Positions 1 to 6,806 of a stretch of DNA of 10,323 nt are shown here, in pieces. A program made the position numbers and the translations under genes. The stretch lies in the NCBI GenBank assembly GCA_946415795.1, contig CAMKTW010000036.1, positions 1-10,323 of the forward strand, given 5' to 3'. The notes below the pieces were generated by a model, which did not search any database, had not been told where the DNA came from, and saw only the letters and a list, made by a program, of their open reading frames with translations. Source of the DNA: an uncultured Bacteroidales bacterium. GTDB taxonomy: Bacteria; Bacteroidota; Bacteroidia; Bacteroidales; UBA932. How positions within the stretch are numbered: position 1 is the first letter of the stretch; every line of letters starts with the position of its first letter.

Positions 1-955
1 CCTGGATGTTCGGCCCCGTGATGCGCGGATACAGGAGAAGGCCCTGCCCGCCGGAGAACGGGACTTTGGACAGATGATATACTACGGCGTGGACACCACC
101 CCGGAGGAGATTGTGAGCCACGCCCGCCAGTTCCCGATGATGGTGAGCCGGCAGGTGATAGTGGTGAAGGAGGCGCAGGGGATGAAGGGTGTCGAAAGGA
201 TAGAATCATATTTTGACAAACTGATGCCGACCACCGTGCTGGTCATCTGCTTCAAGACCGCCCCAGACAGCAACGCAAAGAACATAGACAAGCGGACCAA
301 GTTCTACAAACGCGCCGGCGAGGTGGGTGTAGTGCTCGAGTGCGAACCGGTCAAGGAGTGGAAGATAACGGGATGGATAGGCGATTACATCCGCAGCGAA
401 GGGTTCACCGCAGAAGAGGGCGCCGCAGAGATGATTGCCGAGGCGTGCGGCACCTCCCTGAGCAAGATTGCGCTCGCCGTGGACAAACTCTCCAAGTCGC
501 TCCCCGCCGGCAGCAGGCACATCACCTGCGCTGCGATTGAGGAGAACGTCGGGATGAGCCGCGAATACTCCGCCTTTGAACTGGCAGGCGCCCTCTGCGA
601 CAAGAATGCCGCCAAGGCATACAAGATTTCCAACTATTTTGGCGAAAACAGCAAACGCTACCCTATCCAGATGATTACAGCGGCCCTCTCAGGACAGTTC
701 CTGAAGATGCTCCGATACCACGCCTGCCTTGCAGACCGTATGGACGAGGCCTCAATGGCAGCAGCGCTGGGGCTCAACCCTTTCATAATGCGGCGGGACT
801 ACGGCCGTTACGCCCACAAATACCCCCTCAAATCGTGTATGAAAGCGGTGGCGACACTCAAGGAGTTCGACTACCGCAGCAAGAGCAACGCCCGCGGGGA
901 AGCTAGCGACGCCGAACTGCTGTCGGAGCTTGTTTCCAGGCTGTTATCCTGCTAA
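1..955 (+). CDS. holA: DNA polymerase III subunit delta (HolA), 5'-partial
   Basis: Clamp-loader delta subunit: with delta' and gamma/tau it opens the beta sliding clamp and loads it on primed DNA. The reading frame is open from base 2 to the TAA at 953-955 (317 codons plus stop), so the N-terminus lies outside the window. The ATG at 74 is internal, because family-like sequence precedes it; by recall of Bacteroidales HolA a few tens of residues are missing. Recognisable segments are YYGVDTTPEEIVSHARQFPM, RQVIVVKEAQ and PTTVLVICFK in the AAA+-like N-terminal domain, and the helical C-terminal part with FELAGALCDKNAAKA and YPIQMITAALSGQFLKML. The gene ends tail to tail with apbE, sharing the four bases CTAA (952-955). 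I see no terminator hairpin between them. Family assignment rests on overall pattern; delta subunits diverge strongly in sequence. Confidence 0.92.
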   Translation, partial: LDVRPRDARIQEKALPAGERDFGQMIYYGVDTTPEEIVSHARQFPMMVSRQVIVVKEAQGMKGVERIESYFDKLMPTTVLVICFKTAPDSNAKNIDKRTKFYKRAGEVGVVLECEPVKEWKITGWIGDYIRSEGFTAEEGAAEMIAEACGTSLSKIALAVDKLSKSLPAGSRHITCAAIEENVGMSREYSAFELAGALCDKNAAKAYKISNYFGENSKRYPIQMITAALSGQFLKMLRYHACLADRMDEASMAAALGLNPFIMRRDYGRYAHKYPLKSCMKAVATLKEFDYRSKSNARGEASDAELLSELVSRLLSC

Positions 956-1977
956 TCACCGCTTTCCAGAACCAGGCCGGGGGTGTGCCATACCTTCATA
1001 TCGTCCTGTTCCCCATACACAAGATAGGCTCCGCGCGAGGGGTTGCCACCCCACGACGCCACCAGAAGCTGCGACTTCTCCAAGCCGAGCACCATCATAG
1101 CGGTAGCAAGGGCGTCTGCTGTGGCGCTGTCTTCTGCCAGTACCGTGGCGCTCAGCAGATTATGGGTCACCGGACGGCCGGTACGTGGGTCTATGGTGTG
1201 AGAGTATTTCTTGCCGTCAACGACATAGTACTTGCGATAGTTGCCGCTGGTTACCAGGCCGCAGTCGGTCACACTAATTACATCCTGCTTGAGGGCACCC
1301 GATACTTGGTTGCCATCTTCCGGACGGTCTATCCACACGTGCCAGGCATCGCCCCGGGCGCTGAGGCCCTTGCATACTATCTCACCGCCGATAGACACCA
1401 GATAGTCCGTACAGCCAAAGCCATCCAGCACCCGGGCCACCGCATCGCAGGTATAGCCCTGAGCGACAGCATTAAAGTTGATCTTGCCCCCTTCTGGCAT
1501 ATCAAGGTACCTGTTGCCGTCACTGCCCTCCACAATAGAATAACGATCCATTCCCACCAGGGTCATCGCTTTGGCGACAGCGTCGTCGCCGGGCATCTCT
1601 TCCATCGTGAATCCGAACCCCCAGATATCGAACAGCGGCGCACACGAGGGGTCGAAAGCGCCGTCACTCTGACGCCATATCTTTTTGGAGATGTTGAAGA
1701 CATCCACAAAGATATCATTGAGAGCGGGCCTGCGACCGTTATTGACCTGCGTAATCAGAGACCCGCTGTTGTAGCCCGACAGTGTCCAGTCTATTGCAGA
1801 GAGGGTGTCGTCGATAGCCCGTTTGAGGGCTTCAGCACGGTTTTTGTCGGGAATCTTGCACGTTACGGCGTACTGGCCGCCCTGTGCCAGGCCCGTCACC
1901 TGGATATATTGCATATCATTGCCGCACCCGGCAAAGAGCAAAAGCGAAGTGACAATAAGTACCGATAATCGTTTCAT
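952..1977 (-). CDS. apbE: FAD:protein FMN transferase (ApbE family), lipoprotein
   Basis: ApbE flavin transferase, which uses FAD to attach FMN covalently to a Thr/Ser of target proteins such as NqrB/NqrC or RnfG/RnfD subunits, acting outside the cytoplasmic membrane. The product is 341 aa from the ATG at 1977. A longer reading from 1995 (six extra codons) is unlikely because it crosses the -7 promoter box. Residues 1-18 form a lipoprotein signal peptide ending LLLFAGC (lipidated Cys18). Family motifs are SDGAFDPSCAPLFDIWGFG (104-122), KINFNAVAQGYTCDAV (165-180), a YLVSIGGEI strand (192-200), TSGNYRKYY (243-251), YSHTIDPRTGRPV (258-270) and the metal-site segment ATADALATAM (285-294). Length is normal and no key segment is missing. 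It is transcribed divergently from the FISUMP lipoprotein gene and overlaps the holA stop. No Rnf or Nqr genes are visible, so the target is unknown. Confidence 0.95.
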   Translation of the reverse strand: MKRLSVLIVTSLLLFAGCGNDMQYIQVTGLAQGGQYAVTCKIPDKNRAEALKRAIDDTLSAIDWTLSGYNSGSLITQVNNGRRPALNDIFVDVFNISKKIWRQSDGAFDPSCAPLFDIWGFGFTMEEMPGDDAVAKAMTLVGMDRYSIVEGSDGNRYLDMPEGGKINFNAVAQGYTCDAVARVLDGFGCTDYLVSIGGEIVCKGLSARGDAWHVWIDRPEDGNQVSGALKQDVISVTDCGLVTSGNYRKYYVVDGKKYSHTIDPRTGRPVTHNLLSATVLAEDSATADALATAMMVLGLEKSQLLVASWGGNPSRGAYLVYGEQDDMKVWHTPGLVLESGD

Positions 1978-1981
1978 AATG

Positions 1982-1989
1982 CAAAAGTA
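1982..1989 (-). promoter_or_regulatory. -7 promoter box for apbE (TACTTTTG)
   Basis: On the minus strand the bases read TACTTTTG, an exact match to the Bacteroidota sigma-factor -7 consensus TAnnTTTG. Only 4 nt separate it from the apbE ATG (1977), so the transcript would have almost no 5' UTR. I see no clear TTTG -33 element at the usual 19-21 bp distance. Confidence 0.6.
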
Positions 1990-2003
1990 TAACAAAAACT
2001 TTT

Positions 2004-2011
2004 TAAATTTG
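2004..2011 (+). promoter_or_regulatory. -7 promoter box for the FISUMP lipoprotein gene (TAAATTTG)
   Basis: TAAATTTG matches the Bacteroidota -7 consensus TAnnTTTG exactly and lies 18 nt before the ATG at 2030. It is back to back with the apbE box (14 bp between them), so polymerases on the two promoters would compete for this 52-bp gap. No convincing -33 element is visible. Confidence 0.6.
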
Positions 2012-2029
2012 CACGTTTACGGATTCCGG

Positions 2030-2995
2030 ATGAAAAAGACTCTCATAAGGCTGCTGATATGTCTCGCCCTGATTGCAGGGGGGTCCGCCTGCATCAAAGA
2101 AACTGTCACCTACAACTATATGGAGGGCAGCATCTGTTTTGACATCGATGATTATATTTACGCCGGTGACGTCGTGGAACTCACCGCCGGTGGCATCACC
2201 ACCCCGGAAGACCCGGCCTGGGGATGGGTTATCAGTAAAATTCACACCGACACCCTGTACAGCCGCACCATAGTGGTGCAGTTTCCGGATACTCCGGACG
2301 AATATTCTGTGAAGGCTCTTGCCTACCATCAGGACTACGTCACAGAGAGCGCCAGGCGCACGATTGTCACGGTGGACACCACACTTATGACCGGCTCGCT
2401 CCAGGGGCTCCCCTATACATCGCAGAAGGTATTCGTGGACCCGCGCGACCGGCGCGCCTACCATTATCAGCACATCGGCAGCCTCGACTGGTTTGCAGAG
2501 AACCTGGCCTGGGAGGGCGCCGGATATGTTTACGCCAATTCCCCCGTGCTGAATCACGTGTTCGGCCGTCATTATACCTGGACGGAGGCCACCCGGGGCG
2601 ATATCTGCCCCAGCGGCTGGCGTCTTCCCGACAACTCTGACTGGGAAGACCTCGGCAAGGCCATCAGCGGCACTTCCGTGGCCTTTGAAGATGACTGGAT
2701 CGGCGCCGCCTCCAAGGTCACCCCCGATGCCTATTTCAACGGCGAGCGGTTCTGGCCATTCTCCGTTAACAACAAGCACACCGCGGAGGTCAAGTTCAAT
2801 CCCCTCCCCTGCGGCTATATGCAGACCAACGACGGCCAGTTCTACGGCCGTAATGATTATGGGATGTGGTGGAGCAAAGATGCCTACAACAGTGACCAGG
2901 CATATTACCGCTACATTTACTGGGATTCCGACGCATTCAAATCCTCGTTCACAAGCAAAACCGGTATAGCGCTTAACGTACGATGCGTGCGTTAG
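2030..2995 (+). CDS. FISUMP-domain lipoprotein with N-terminal Ig/PKD-like domain
   Basis: Predicted 321-aa cell-envelope lipoprotein of unknown function. Start chosen at the ATG at 2030, because it begins a lipoprotein signal peptide (MKKTLIRLLICLALIAGGSAC, lipidated Cys21) and follows a -7 box; the frame also stays open upstream into antisense apbE. Residues about 30-116 look like a PKD/Ig-like beta-sandwich (YIYAGDVVELTAGG, then PDTPDEYSVKALAYH). From about 132 the sequence fits the Fibrobacter succinogenes major paralogous domain (FISUMP, TIGR02145): VFVDPRDRRAYHYQHIG, WFAENLAW (154-161), YTWTEA (182-187), ICPSGWRLPDNSDWEDL (192-208), GMWWSKDAY (278-286) and the closing IALNVRCVR (313-321). 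Such proteins are usually secreted or surface-associated, and their ligands are mostly unknown. It ends tail to tail with phoH, sharing TTAG (2992-2995). Domain call is by motif recognition. Confidence 0.85.
   Translation: MKKTLIRLLICLALIAGGSACIKETVTYNYMEGSICFDIDDYIYAGDVVELTAGGITTPEDPAWGWVISKIHTDTLYSRTIVVQFPDTPDEYSVKALAYHQDYVTESARRTIVTVDTTLMTGSLQGLPYTSQKVFVDPRDRRAYHYQHIGSLDWFAENLAWEGAGYVYANSPVLNHVFGRHYTWTEATRGDICPSGWRLPDNSDWEDLGKAISGTSVAFEDDWIGAASKVTPDAYFNGERFWPFSVNNKHTAEVKFNPLPCGYMQTNDGQFYGRNDYGMWWSKDAYNSDQAYYRYIYWDSDAFKSSFTSKTGIALNVRCVR
2973..2995 (+). terminator. Hairpin over the overlapping stop codons of the FISUMP gene and phoH
   Basis: TTAACGTACG (2973-2982) pairs with CGTGCGTTAG (2986-2995) around an ATG loop: ten pairs including two G-U. 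The stem lies in the last codons and stop of the FISUMP gene. For plus-strand transcripts a pyrimidine-rich stretch (about 3001-3022) follows a few bases later instead of an immediate U tract, so this is a weak intrinsic-terminator candidate. On the minus strand the G-U pairs become A-C mismatches and the nearest T run is about 14 nt away, so termination of phoH transcripts there is less likely. Confidence 0.4.
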
Positions 2996-3963
2996 AGGTG
3001 CTTCTCTTCCTTTTCTTTCTTGTCAAAAGCTTCGATTATGCGGGTCACCAGCGGGTGGCGCACTATGTCTTCCTTTGTAAAGTTCACTACTGAGATGCCG
3101 CGGATATCGCGCACCAGCTCCACCCCCTTCAGCAAGCCGGAATCGGCACGGTTGGGGAGGTCAATCTGTGTGGCATCGCCCGTCACAATGAATTTGGCGT
3201 CGTTTCCCATACGGGTCAGGAACATCTTCAGCTGCGAAAGCGATGTGTTCTGCGCCTCGTCCAGTATCACAAAGGCCTTGTCCAGGGTGCGGCCCCTCAT
3301 ATAAGCCAGCGGGGCGATCTGGATGGTTCCGTCCTCCATAAGCGACTGCAGCTTTTTGGCCGGTATCATATCCAGGAGGGCGTCATAGAGCGGCTGCAGA
3401 TAGGGATCGAGTTTTTCTTTCAGATCGCCCGGGAGAAAGCCGAGCCGCTCGCCAGCCTCCACCGCCGGCCGTGTCAGTATAAGACGCTTGACCTCGCGGT
3501 TTTTCAGGGCACGTACCGCCAGGGCAATCGCAGTATAGGTCTTTCCCGTGCCGGCAGGCCCCAGGGCAAATATCAGGTCATTGTCGTAATAATCCTTTAC
3601 CAGACGCTTCTGGTTGGGGGTGCGGGCCTTGACGCACTTGCCGTCGGCGCCATAAACTATAACATAGTCGCCGCCGTCGGGCATCTCTACCCGCCCTATC
3701 TCACTGGAGCGCCCGTTCTCCTCGAACAGGGATTCAACGTCATAACTGTTCAGGCGCATCCTAGTCATCTTTTTCTGGATCAGCTGTGCGAGTTTCTCTT
3801 CAAAAAGGGCTATCTGGTCGTCCGCGCCCATAAGGAATATCTCGTTGCCGCGGGAGGTCGCCTTCAGCGCGGGGAAATAACTGCGGAACTGGTCAAAAAG
3901 TTTGTTGTTGACACCCAGGATCTCTATCGGATCTACTTCGGTGAGGGTAATTGTCTTGTTCAA
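2992..3963 (-). CDS. phoH: PhoH family ATPase
   Basis: Cytoplasmic PhoH/PhoL-type P-loop ATPase, a widely conserved protein tied to RNA metabolism and stress, with no firmly settled reaction. The 323-aa product has an N-terminal KH-like region (about 1-70), then the ATPase core: Walker A GPAGTGKT (135-142), TRPAVEAGERLGFLPGDL (164-181), YMRGRTL (221-227), Walker B VILDEAQN (232-239) and FIVTGDATQIDLP (258-270). Length is normal. The start is a TTG at 3963 whose bases overlap the capA stop (TTGA, 3960-3963). It is chosen because the N-terminus TLTEVDPIEILGVNN fits Bacteroidales PhoH proteins and no ATG is available near it. The overlap implies an operon with capA and translation coupled to it. 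The C-terminus is charged (DKKEKEEKHL). I recognise the family clearly; the exact start is less certain. Confidence 0.95.
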   Translation of the reverse strand: MNKTITLTEVDPIEILGVNNKLFDQFRSYFPALKATSRGNEIFLMGADDQIALFEEKLAQLIQKKMTRMRLNSYDVESLFEENGRSSEIGRVEMPDGGDYVIVYGADGKCVKARTPNQKRLVKDYYDNDLIFALGPAGTGKTYTAIALAVRALKNREVKRLILTRPAVEAGERLGFLPGDLKEKLDPYLQPLYDALLDMIPAKKLQSLMEDGTIQIAPLAYMRGRTLDKAFVILDEAQNTSLSQLKMFLTRMGNDAKFIVTGDATQIDLPNRADSGLLKGVELVRDIRGISVVNFTKEDIVRHPLVTRIIEAFDKKEKEEKHL

Positions 3964-5030
3964 TATTGTTGGAATTTTTGTTTTATGCGGATATATTCAC
4001 GCACCATCTTATCGTACTGCGACCGGGAGATAAACGCCTCCGGCCGGTCGAGATACTCTTCTATTGGTATAACGGAGTAGTTGGGCTCCATCTGGCCGGC
4101 TTTGCCGCACCAGAGGTAGGTCACCTCGGGGGGAAGCGTCTCCAGCGAGCCGTCTTCGCGCCGCACTACACTCACGGTGAGCAGGATGCCCACCTGCCCG
4201 TACGCGATGCTCATATTGGAGATGTAATTCCCCAGGGAATAAGCAGTCACCCTGCCCTGGGAATATTCCACCGCCTGCGGCACGTGGGGATGAGAGCCTA
4301 CTATCATATCTACCCCCCAGCGGTAGAGCCTGTCCCGCCAGCGGCGCTGCTCCGCATTGGCATCGAGGCTGTATTCCACGCCCCAGTGCGGCAGGGCGAC
4401 GATATAATCCGCCCCTCGGTTGCGCGCCCTGTGGATAGCCTGTTTGATCTGCAGCGAATCCAGCATCCCTGCCACATAAGGCTGCGGTATGGTAAAGCCG
4501 TTGAATCCGTAGGAGAAGTTGATGAATGCCACCCTGAACCCTTTGGAGGTGATTATAGCCGGGTTATAGAGCTGCTCGTCTATAGTGTCGCGCCAGAGTC
4601 CGGTAAACTTTACCGGCATACGCGAATATATGGCGTATGTACTGTCCAGCCCCCGCCGCCCCTTGTCGCAGATGTGGTTGTTGGCAAGCAGCAGCAGGTC
4701 CATACCGGCATCTGCCGCCTCCTGGATGATAGACTCGGGCGCAGAGAATACAGGGTAGCCGGAATATGGAACCACCCCCACGGGAAACTCCATATTGGCC
4801 ACGCTTATGTCACACGAATCCAGGCGGCCCCTGATATGCGAAAAGTAAGAGCTGAAATCGTATGAAGAGGCCTTTGTGGAGTCAGCGCCCGGGATGCGGG
4901 CAGCGCGTATCTGCTTGTAGTGCATCATCACGTCGCCCACAAAACTCATCCTGAGCGTGTCACGTTCAGCGGCACGGCAGGGGGCTGTGAAAAGCACGAG
5001 CAACGTAAACAGGGCTAACAATCTCTTCAT
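3960..5030 (-). CDS. CapA-family metallophosphatase-fold protein, exported
   Basis: CapA/PgsA-like protein, 356 aa, with the calcineurin-like phosphoesterase fold. The family is named after a poly-gamma-glutamate capsule synthesis component, but most members have no proven substrate. A cleavable signal peptide covers about residues 1-21 (MKRLLALFTLLVLFTAPCRA; the Pro before Cys18 argues against a lipobox). Motifs in order: SFVGDVMMH (29-37), ISVANMEFPV (75-84), LLLLANNHICDKG (113-125), IVALPHWGVEYS (210-221), MIVGSHPHVPQ (242-252) and AYSLGNYISN (263-272). These carry the Asp, Asn and His residues expected at the metal site. Start set at the ATG at 5030; a GTG directly before it (5033) would add one Met. 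It is the first gene of a pair with phoH and diverges from the SPOR gene. No other capsule or polyglutamate genes are visible, so a capsule role is not supported here. Confidence 0.92.
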   Translation of the reverse strand: MKRLLALFTLLVLFTAPCRAAERDTLRMSFVGDVMMHYKQIRAARIPGADSTKASSYDFSSYFSHIRGRLDSCDISVANMEFPVGVVPYSGYPVFSAPESIIQEAADAGMDLLLLANNHICDKGRRGLDSTYAIYSRMPVKFTGLWRDTIDEQLYNPAIITSKGFRVAFINFSYGFNGFTIPQPYVAGMLDSLQIKQAIHRARNRGADYIVALPHWGVEYSLDANAEQRRWRDRLYRWGVDMIVGSHPHVPQAVEYSQGRVTAYSLGNYISNMSIAYGQVGILLTVSVVRREDGSLETLPPEVTYLWCGKAGQMEPNYSVIPIEEYLDRPEAFISRSQYDKMVREYIRIKQKFQQY

Positions 5031-5035
5031 CACTA

Positions 5036-5043
5036 CAAATATA
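5036..5043 (-). promoter_or_regulatory. -7 promoter box for capA-phoH (TATATTTG)
   Basis: The minus strand reads TATATTTG, an exact TAnnTTTG match, 5 nt before the capA ATG (5030). The resulting 5' UTR would be close to zero. No clear -33 TTTG was found at 19-21 bp. Confidence 0.6.
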
Positions 5044-5050
5044 GGTTATT

Positions 5051-5081
5051 TTTGTCATTAGTATATAATTGAGTACCTTCG
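5051..5081 (+). promoter_or_regulatory. Promoter for the SPOR-gcvT operon (-33 TTTG, 19-bp spacer, -7 TACCTTCG)
   Basis: TTTG at 5051-5054 is followed after exactly 19 bp by TACCTTCG (5074-5081), matching the Bacteroidota -33/-7 promoter architecture with one mismatch in the -7 box (TTCG for TTTG). It is the only gap in the window where both elements are present at the standard spacing. The ATG at 5088 begins 6 nt after the box. A second -7-like word, TATTTTTG (5047-5054), overlaps the -33 element. Confidence 0.6.
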
Positions 5082-5087
5082 CGAAAT

Positions 5088-5699
5088 ATGAAAGCAGCCG
5101 GTATTATCGCCCTTGCAGCGGGTCTCGCAATTGTATTTACTGGATGTGACGCCATCCGCTCCTCGCTGGGCAAACCCACCTCAAAGGATATCGCCGCCCT
5201 CAGGGCGCAGGCAGAGCAGATGCACCGCACCGCCGACTCTCTTGCAGCCACTATAGATACCGCCCTGCCCGACTCCTCTTCCGTTGCCATGGCAGAAGAT
5301 ATCGATACTGCAGCCAGCGCCGTGACAGCCAATTTTGCCGACATCAGGGCAGCATCGGCAACGGGCGAAGGCGTAACAGGAAAAGAAGCCGGAGCAGAAA
5401 CCAGGACCGGTACCGCCACAGCAGAAGAGCCTGCCGGCTTGGCGGAAGGGTTTTACGCGGTAATCGGCAGCTTCCGCAATGAGGGCAACGCAAAATATCT
5501 GTACAACAGCATCTCAGCTTCCGGGGTGCCCGTTGAACGGGTAAAGATGAAGAACGGCTTCACTGCGGTGATGATATGCCACGGCAGCAGCTATGAAGAT
5601 ACATACCGTATGATGCTGGACTTCTACAGGAACGAAAAGATGCCGGAAGGTGTCTGGATATACAACACAGCTAAGAAATTGCATCTGGAACAACAGTGA
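5088..5699 (+). CDS. SPOR-domain lipoprotein
   Basis: Predicted 203-aa lipoprotein. The signal peptide (1-19) ends AIVFTGC with lipidated Cys20. Residues about 31-55 look helical (DIAALRAQAEQMHRTADSLA), followed by an Ala/Thr/Glu-rich low-complexity linker to about 118 that probably spans periplasm. The C-terminal 121-195 fits a SPOR domain: GFYAVIGSFRNEGNAKYLYN (121-140), then VERVKMKNGFTAVMICHGSS (149-168) and a closing VWIYNT strand. SPOR domains bind denuded glycan strands of peptidoglycan, typically at division sites, so a cell-wall role is a family-based inference. It is the first gene of an operon with gcvT; its TGA overlaps the gcvT GTG start (GTGA, 5696-5699). The linker shows no similarity I recognise. 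Confidence 0.86.
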   Translation: MKAAGIIALAAGLAIVFTGCDAIRSSLGKPTSKDIAALRAQAEQMHRTADSLAATIDTALPDSSSVAMAEDIDTAASAVTANFADIRAASATGEGVTGKEAGAETRTGTATAEEPAGLAEGFYAVIGSFRNEGNAKYLYNSISASGVPVERVKMKNGFTAVMICHGSSYEDTYRMMLDFYRNEKMPEGVWIYNTAKKLHLEQQ

Positions 5700-6796
5700 A
5701 GGAGACAGTATTTACACAGAAGCACATCGCTTTGGGGGCCAAGATGGTCCCGTTTGCAGGGTTCAATATGCCCATCGAATATTCCGGCCTGATAAAAGAG
5801 CACACCGCAGTGCGCGAAAGCGCAGGTATTTTTGATGTTTCCCATATGGGAGAGATCTGGGTATCCGGCCCCGACGCCAAAGCTCTGCTGCAATATATAA
5901 CTACCAACGATGTAGATGCCCTCTACCCTGGACGGGCGCAATATACCTGCTTCCCCAATGGCCGCGGCGGAATAGTTGACGACCTCATCGTGTACTGTTT
6001 TTCCGACACCAGATATCTGCTGGGCGTGAACGCCGCCAACATAGAGAAGGACTGGGAACACATCTGCTCTTTTGCCGGCCTTTTTGGGATGAAGGTCGGC
6101 GCCGACATTGTGAATGCCAGCGACGACACCTGCCAGCTGGCCATCCAGGGGCCTAAGGCAATGGAACTGATGCAGAAACTCTGCAGCGAAGATATAATGT
6201 CGATGCCCAGCTACACATTCAGACAGCTCACCGTAGCTGGCATTGAGAACGCCCTGCTGGCAACCACAGGCTACACCGGCAGCGGCGGATGCGAGGTGTA
6301 TGTAACCAATGCCGACGGCTGCAGGCTGTGGGATGCCATTATTGCGGCAGGCGAGCCTTACGGCATAGTGCCGGTGGGGCTGGGTGCCCGCGACACTCTC
6401 CGCCTGGAAAAGGGTTACCTGCTCTACGGCAACGATATGGACGACACCACTTCTCCCCTTGAAGCGGGTCTTGGCTGGATCACCAAATTCTGCGAATCCA
6501 AGGGCGACTTTGTTGACCGGGACTACCTTCTGAGACAGAAAGAAGAGGGGCTGAAACGCAAACTGGTGGCATTCGAACTCGAGGACCGCGGCATCGCCCG
6601 TCACGGCTACGCCATATGTGACGCAGACGGGAACCAGACAGGGCACGTTACCAGCGGCACTATGGGCCCCACCGTAAAGAAGGCTATCGGCCTGGGGTAT
6701 GTGGCCGCCCCGTTCTATGCCTTGGGCAGTGAAATCTACATCGACGTCCGCGGCCGCCTGCTCAAGGCAAAGGTGGTAAAAGCCCCCTTCTGTTAA
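5696..6796 (+). CDS. gcvT: Aminomethyltransferase, glycine cleavage system T protein
   Basis: GcvT transfers the methylene group from aminomethyl-lipoyl H protein to tetrahydrofolate, releasing ammonia and giving 5,10-methylene-THF; cytoplasmic. The 366-aa product is full length for the family. Visible motifs are GAKMVPFAGFNMPIEYS (14-30), REHT-like IKEHTAVRESAGIFDVSHMG (33-52), the folate/catalytic Asp segment RGGIVDDLIVY (90-100), QLAIQGP (147-153), the GYTGSGGCEVYV strand (192-203), VGLGARDTLRLEKGYLLYG (227-245), SPLEAGLGW (253-261) and VTSGTMGPTVKKAIGLGYV (318-336). Start is the GTG at 5696, overlapping the SPOR stop; the encoded MKETVFTQKH fits the family N-terminus and no ATG lies nearby. 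gcvH and gcvP are not in the window, so the complex must be encoded elsewhere. Sharing an operon with a cell-wall-binding lipoprotein is functionally unexplained. Confidence 0.97.
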   Translation: MKETVFTQKHIALGAKMVPFAGFNMPIEYSGLIKEHTAVRESAGIFDVSHMGEIWVSGPDAKALLQYITTNDVDALYPGRAQYTCFPNGRGGIVDDLIVYCFSDTRYLLGVNAANIEKDWEHICSFAGLFGMKVGADIVNASDDTCQLAIQGPKAMELMQKLCSEDIMSMPSYTFRQLTVAGIENALLATTGYTGSGGCEVYVTNADGCRLWDAIIAAGEPYGIVPVGLGARDTLRLEKGYLLYGNDMDDTTSPLEAGLGWITKFCESKGDFVDRDYLLRQKEEGLKRKLVAFELEDRGIARHGYAICDADGNQTGHVTSGTMGPTVKKAIGLGYVAAPFYALGSEIYIDVRGRLLKAKVVKAPFC

Positions 6797-6806
6797 TCTC
6801 TGGCAC

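Noticed and set aside
931..969. Possible terminator at the holA/apbE junction (CAGG/CCTG, 937-951)
   Set aside because: Only a 4-bp stem with a 7-nt loop and no T run in either direction.
985..1968. Open plus-strand frame of 327 codons opposite apbE
   Set aside because: It lies entirely antisense to apbE, whose motifs are unmistakable; the translation has no recognisable motif and GC-rich codon use readily opens such frames.
1805..2029. Upstream extension of the FISUMP gene to an ATG at 1805
   Set aside because: The extension would run antisense through apbE and both promoter boxes; the ATG at 2030 starts a proper lipoprotein signal peptide.
3951..4865. Open plus-strand frame of 304 codons opposite capA
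   Set aside because: Shadow of capA, which has a signal peptide and a full set of family motifs; the antisense product resembles nothing.
5624..6646. Open minus-strand frame of 340 codons opposite gcvT
   Set aside because: Shadow of gcvT, a clear full-length enzyme gene.
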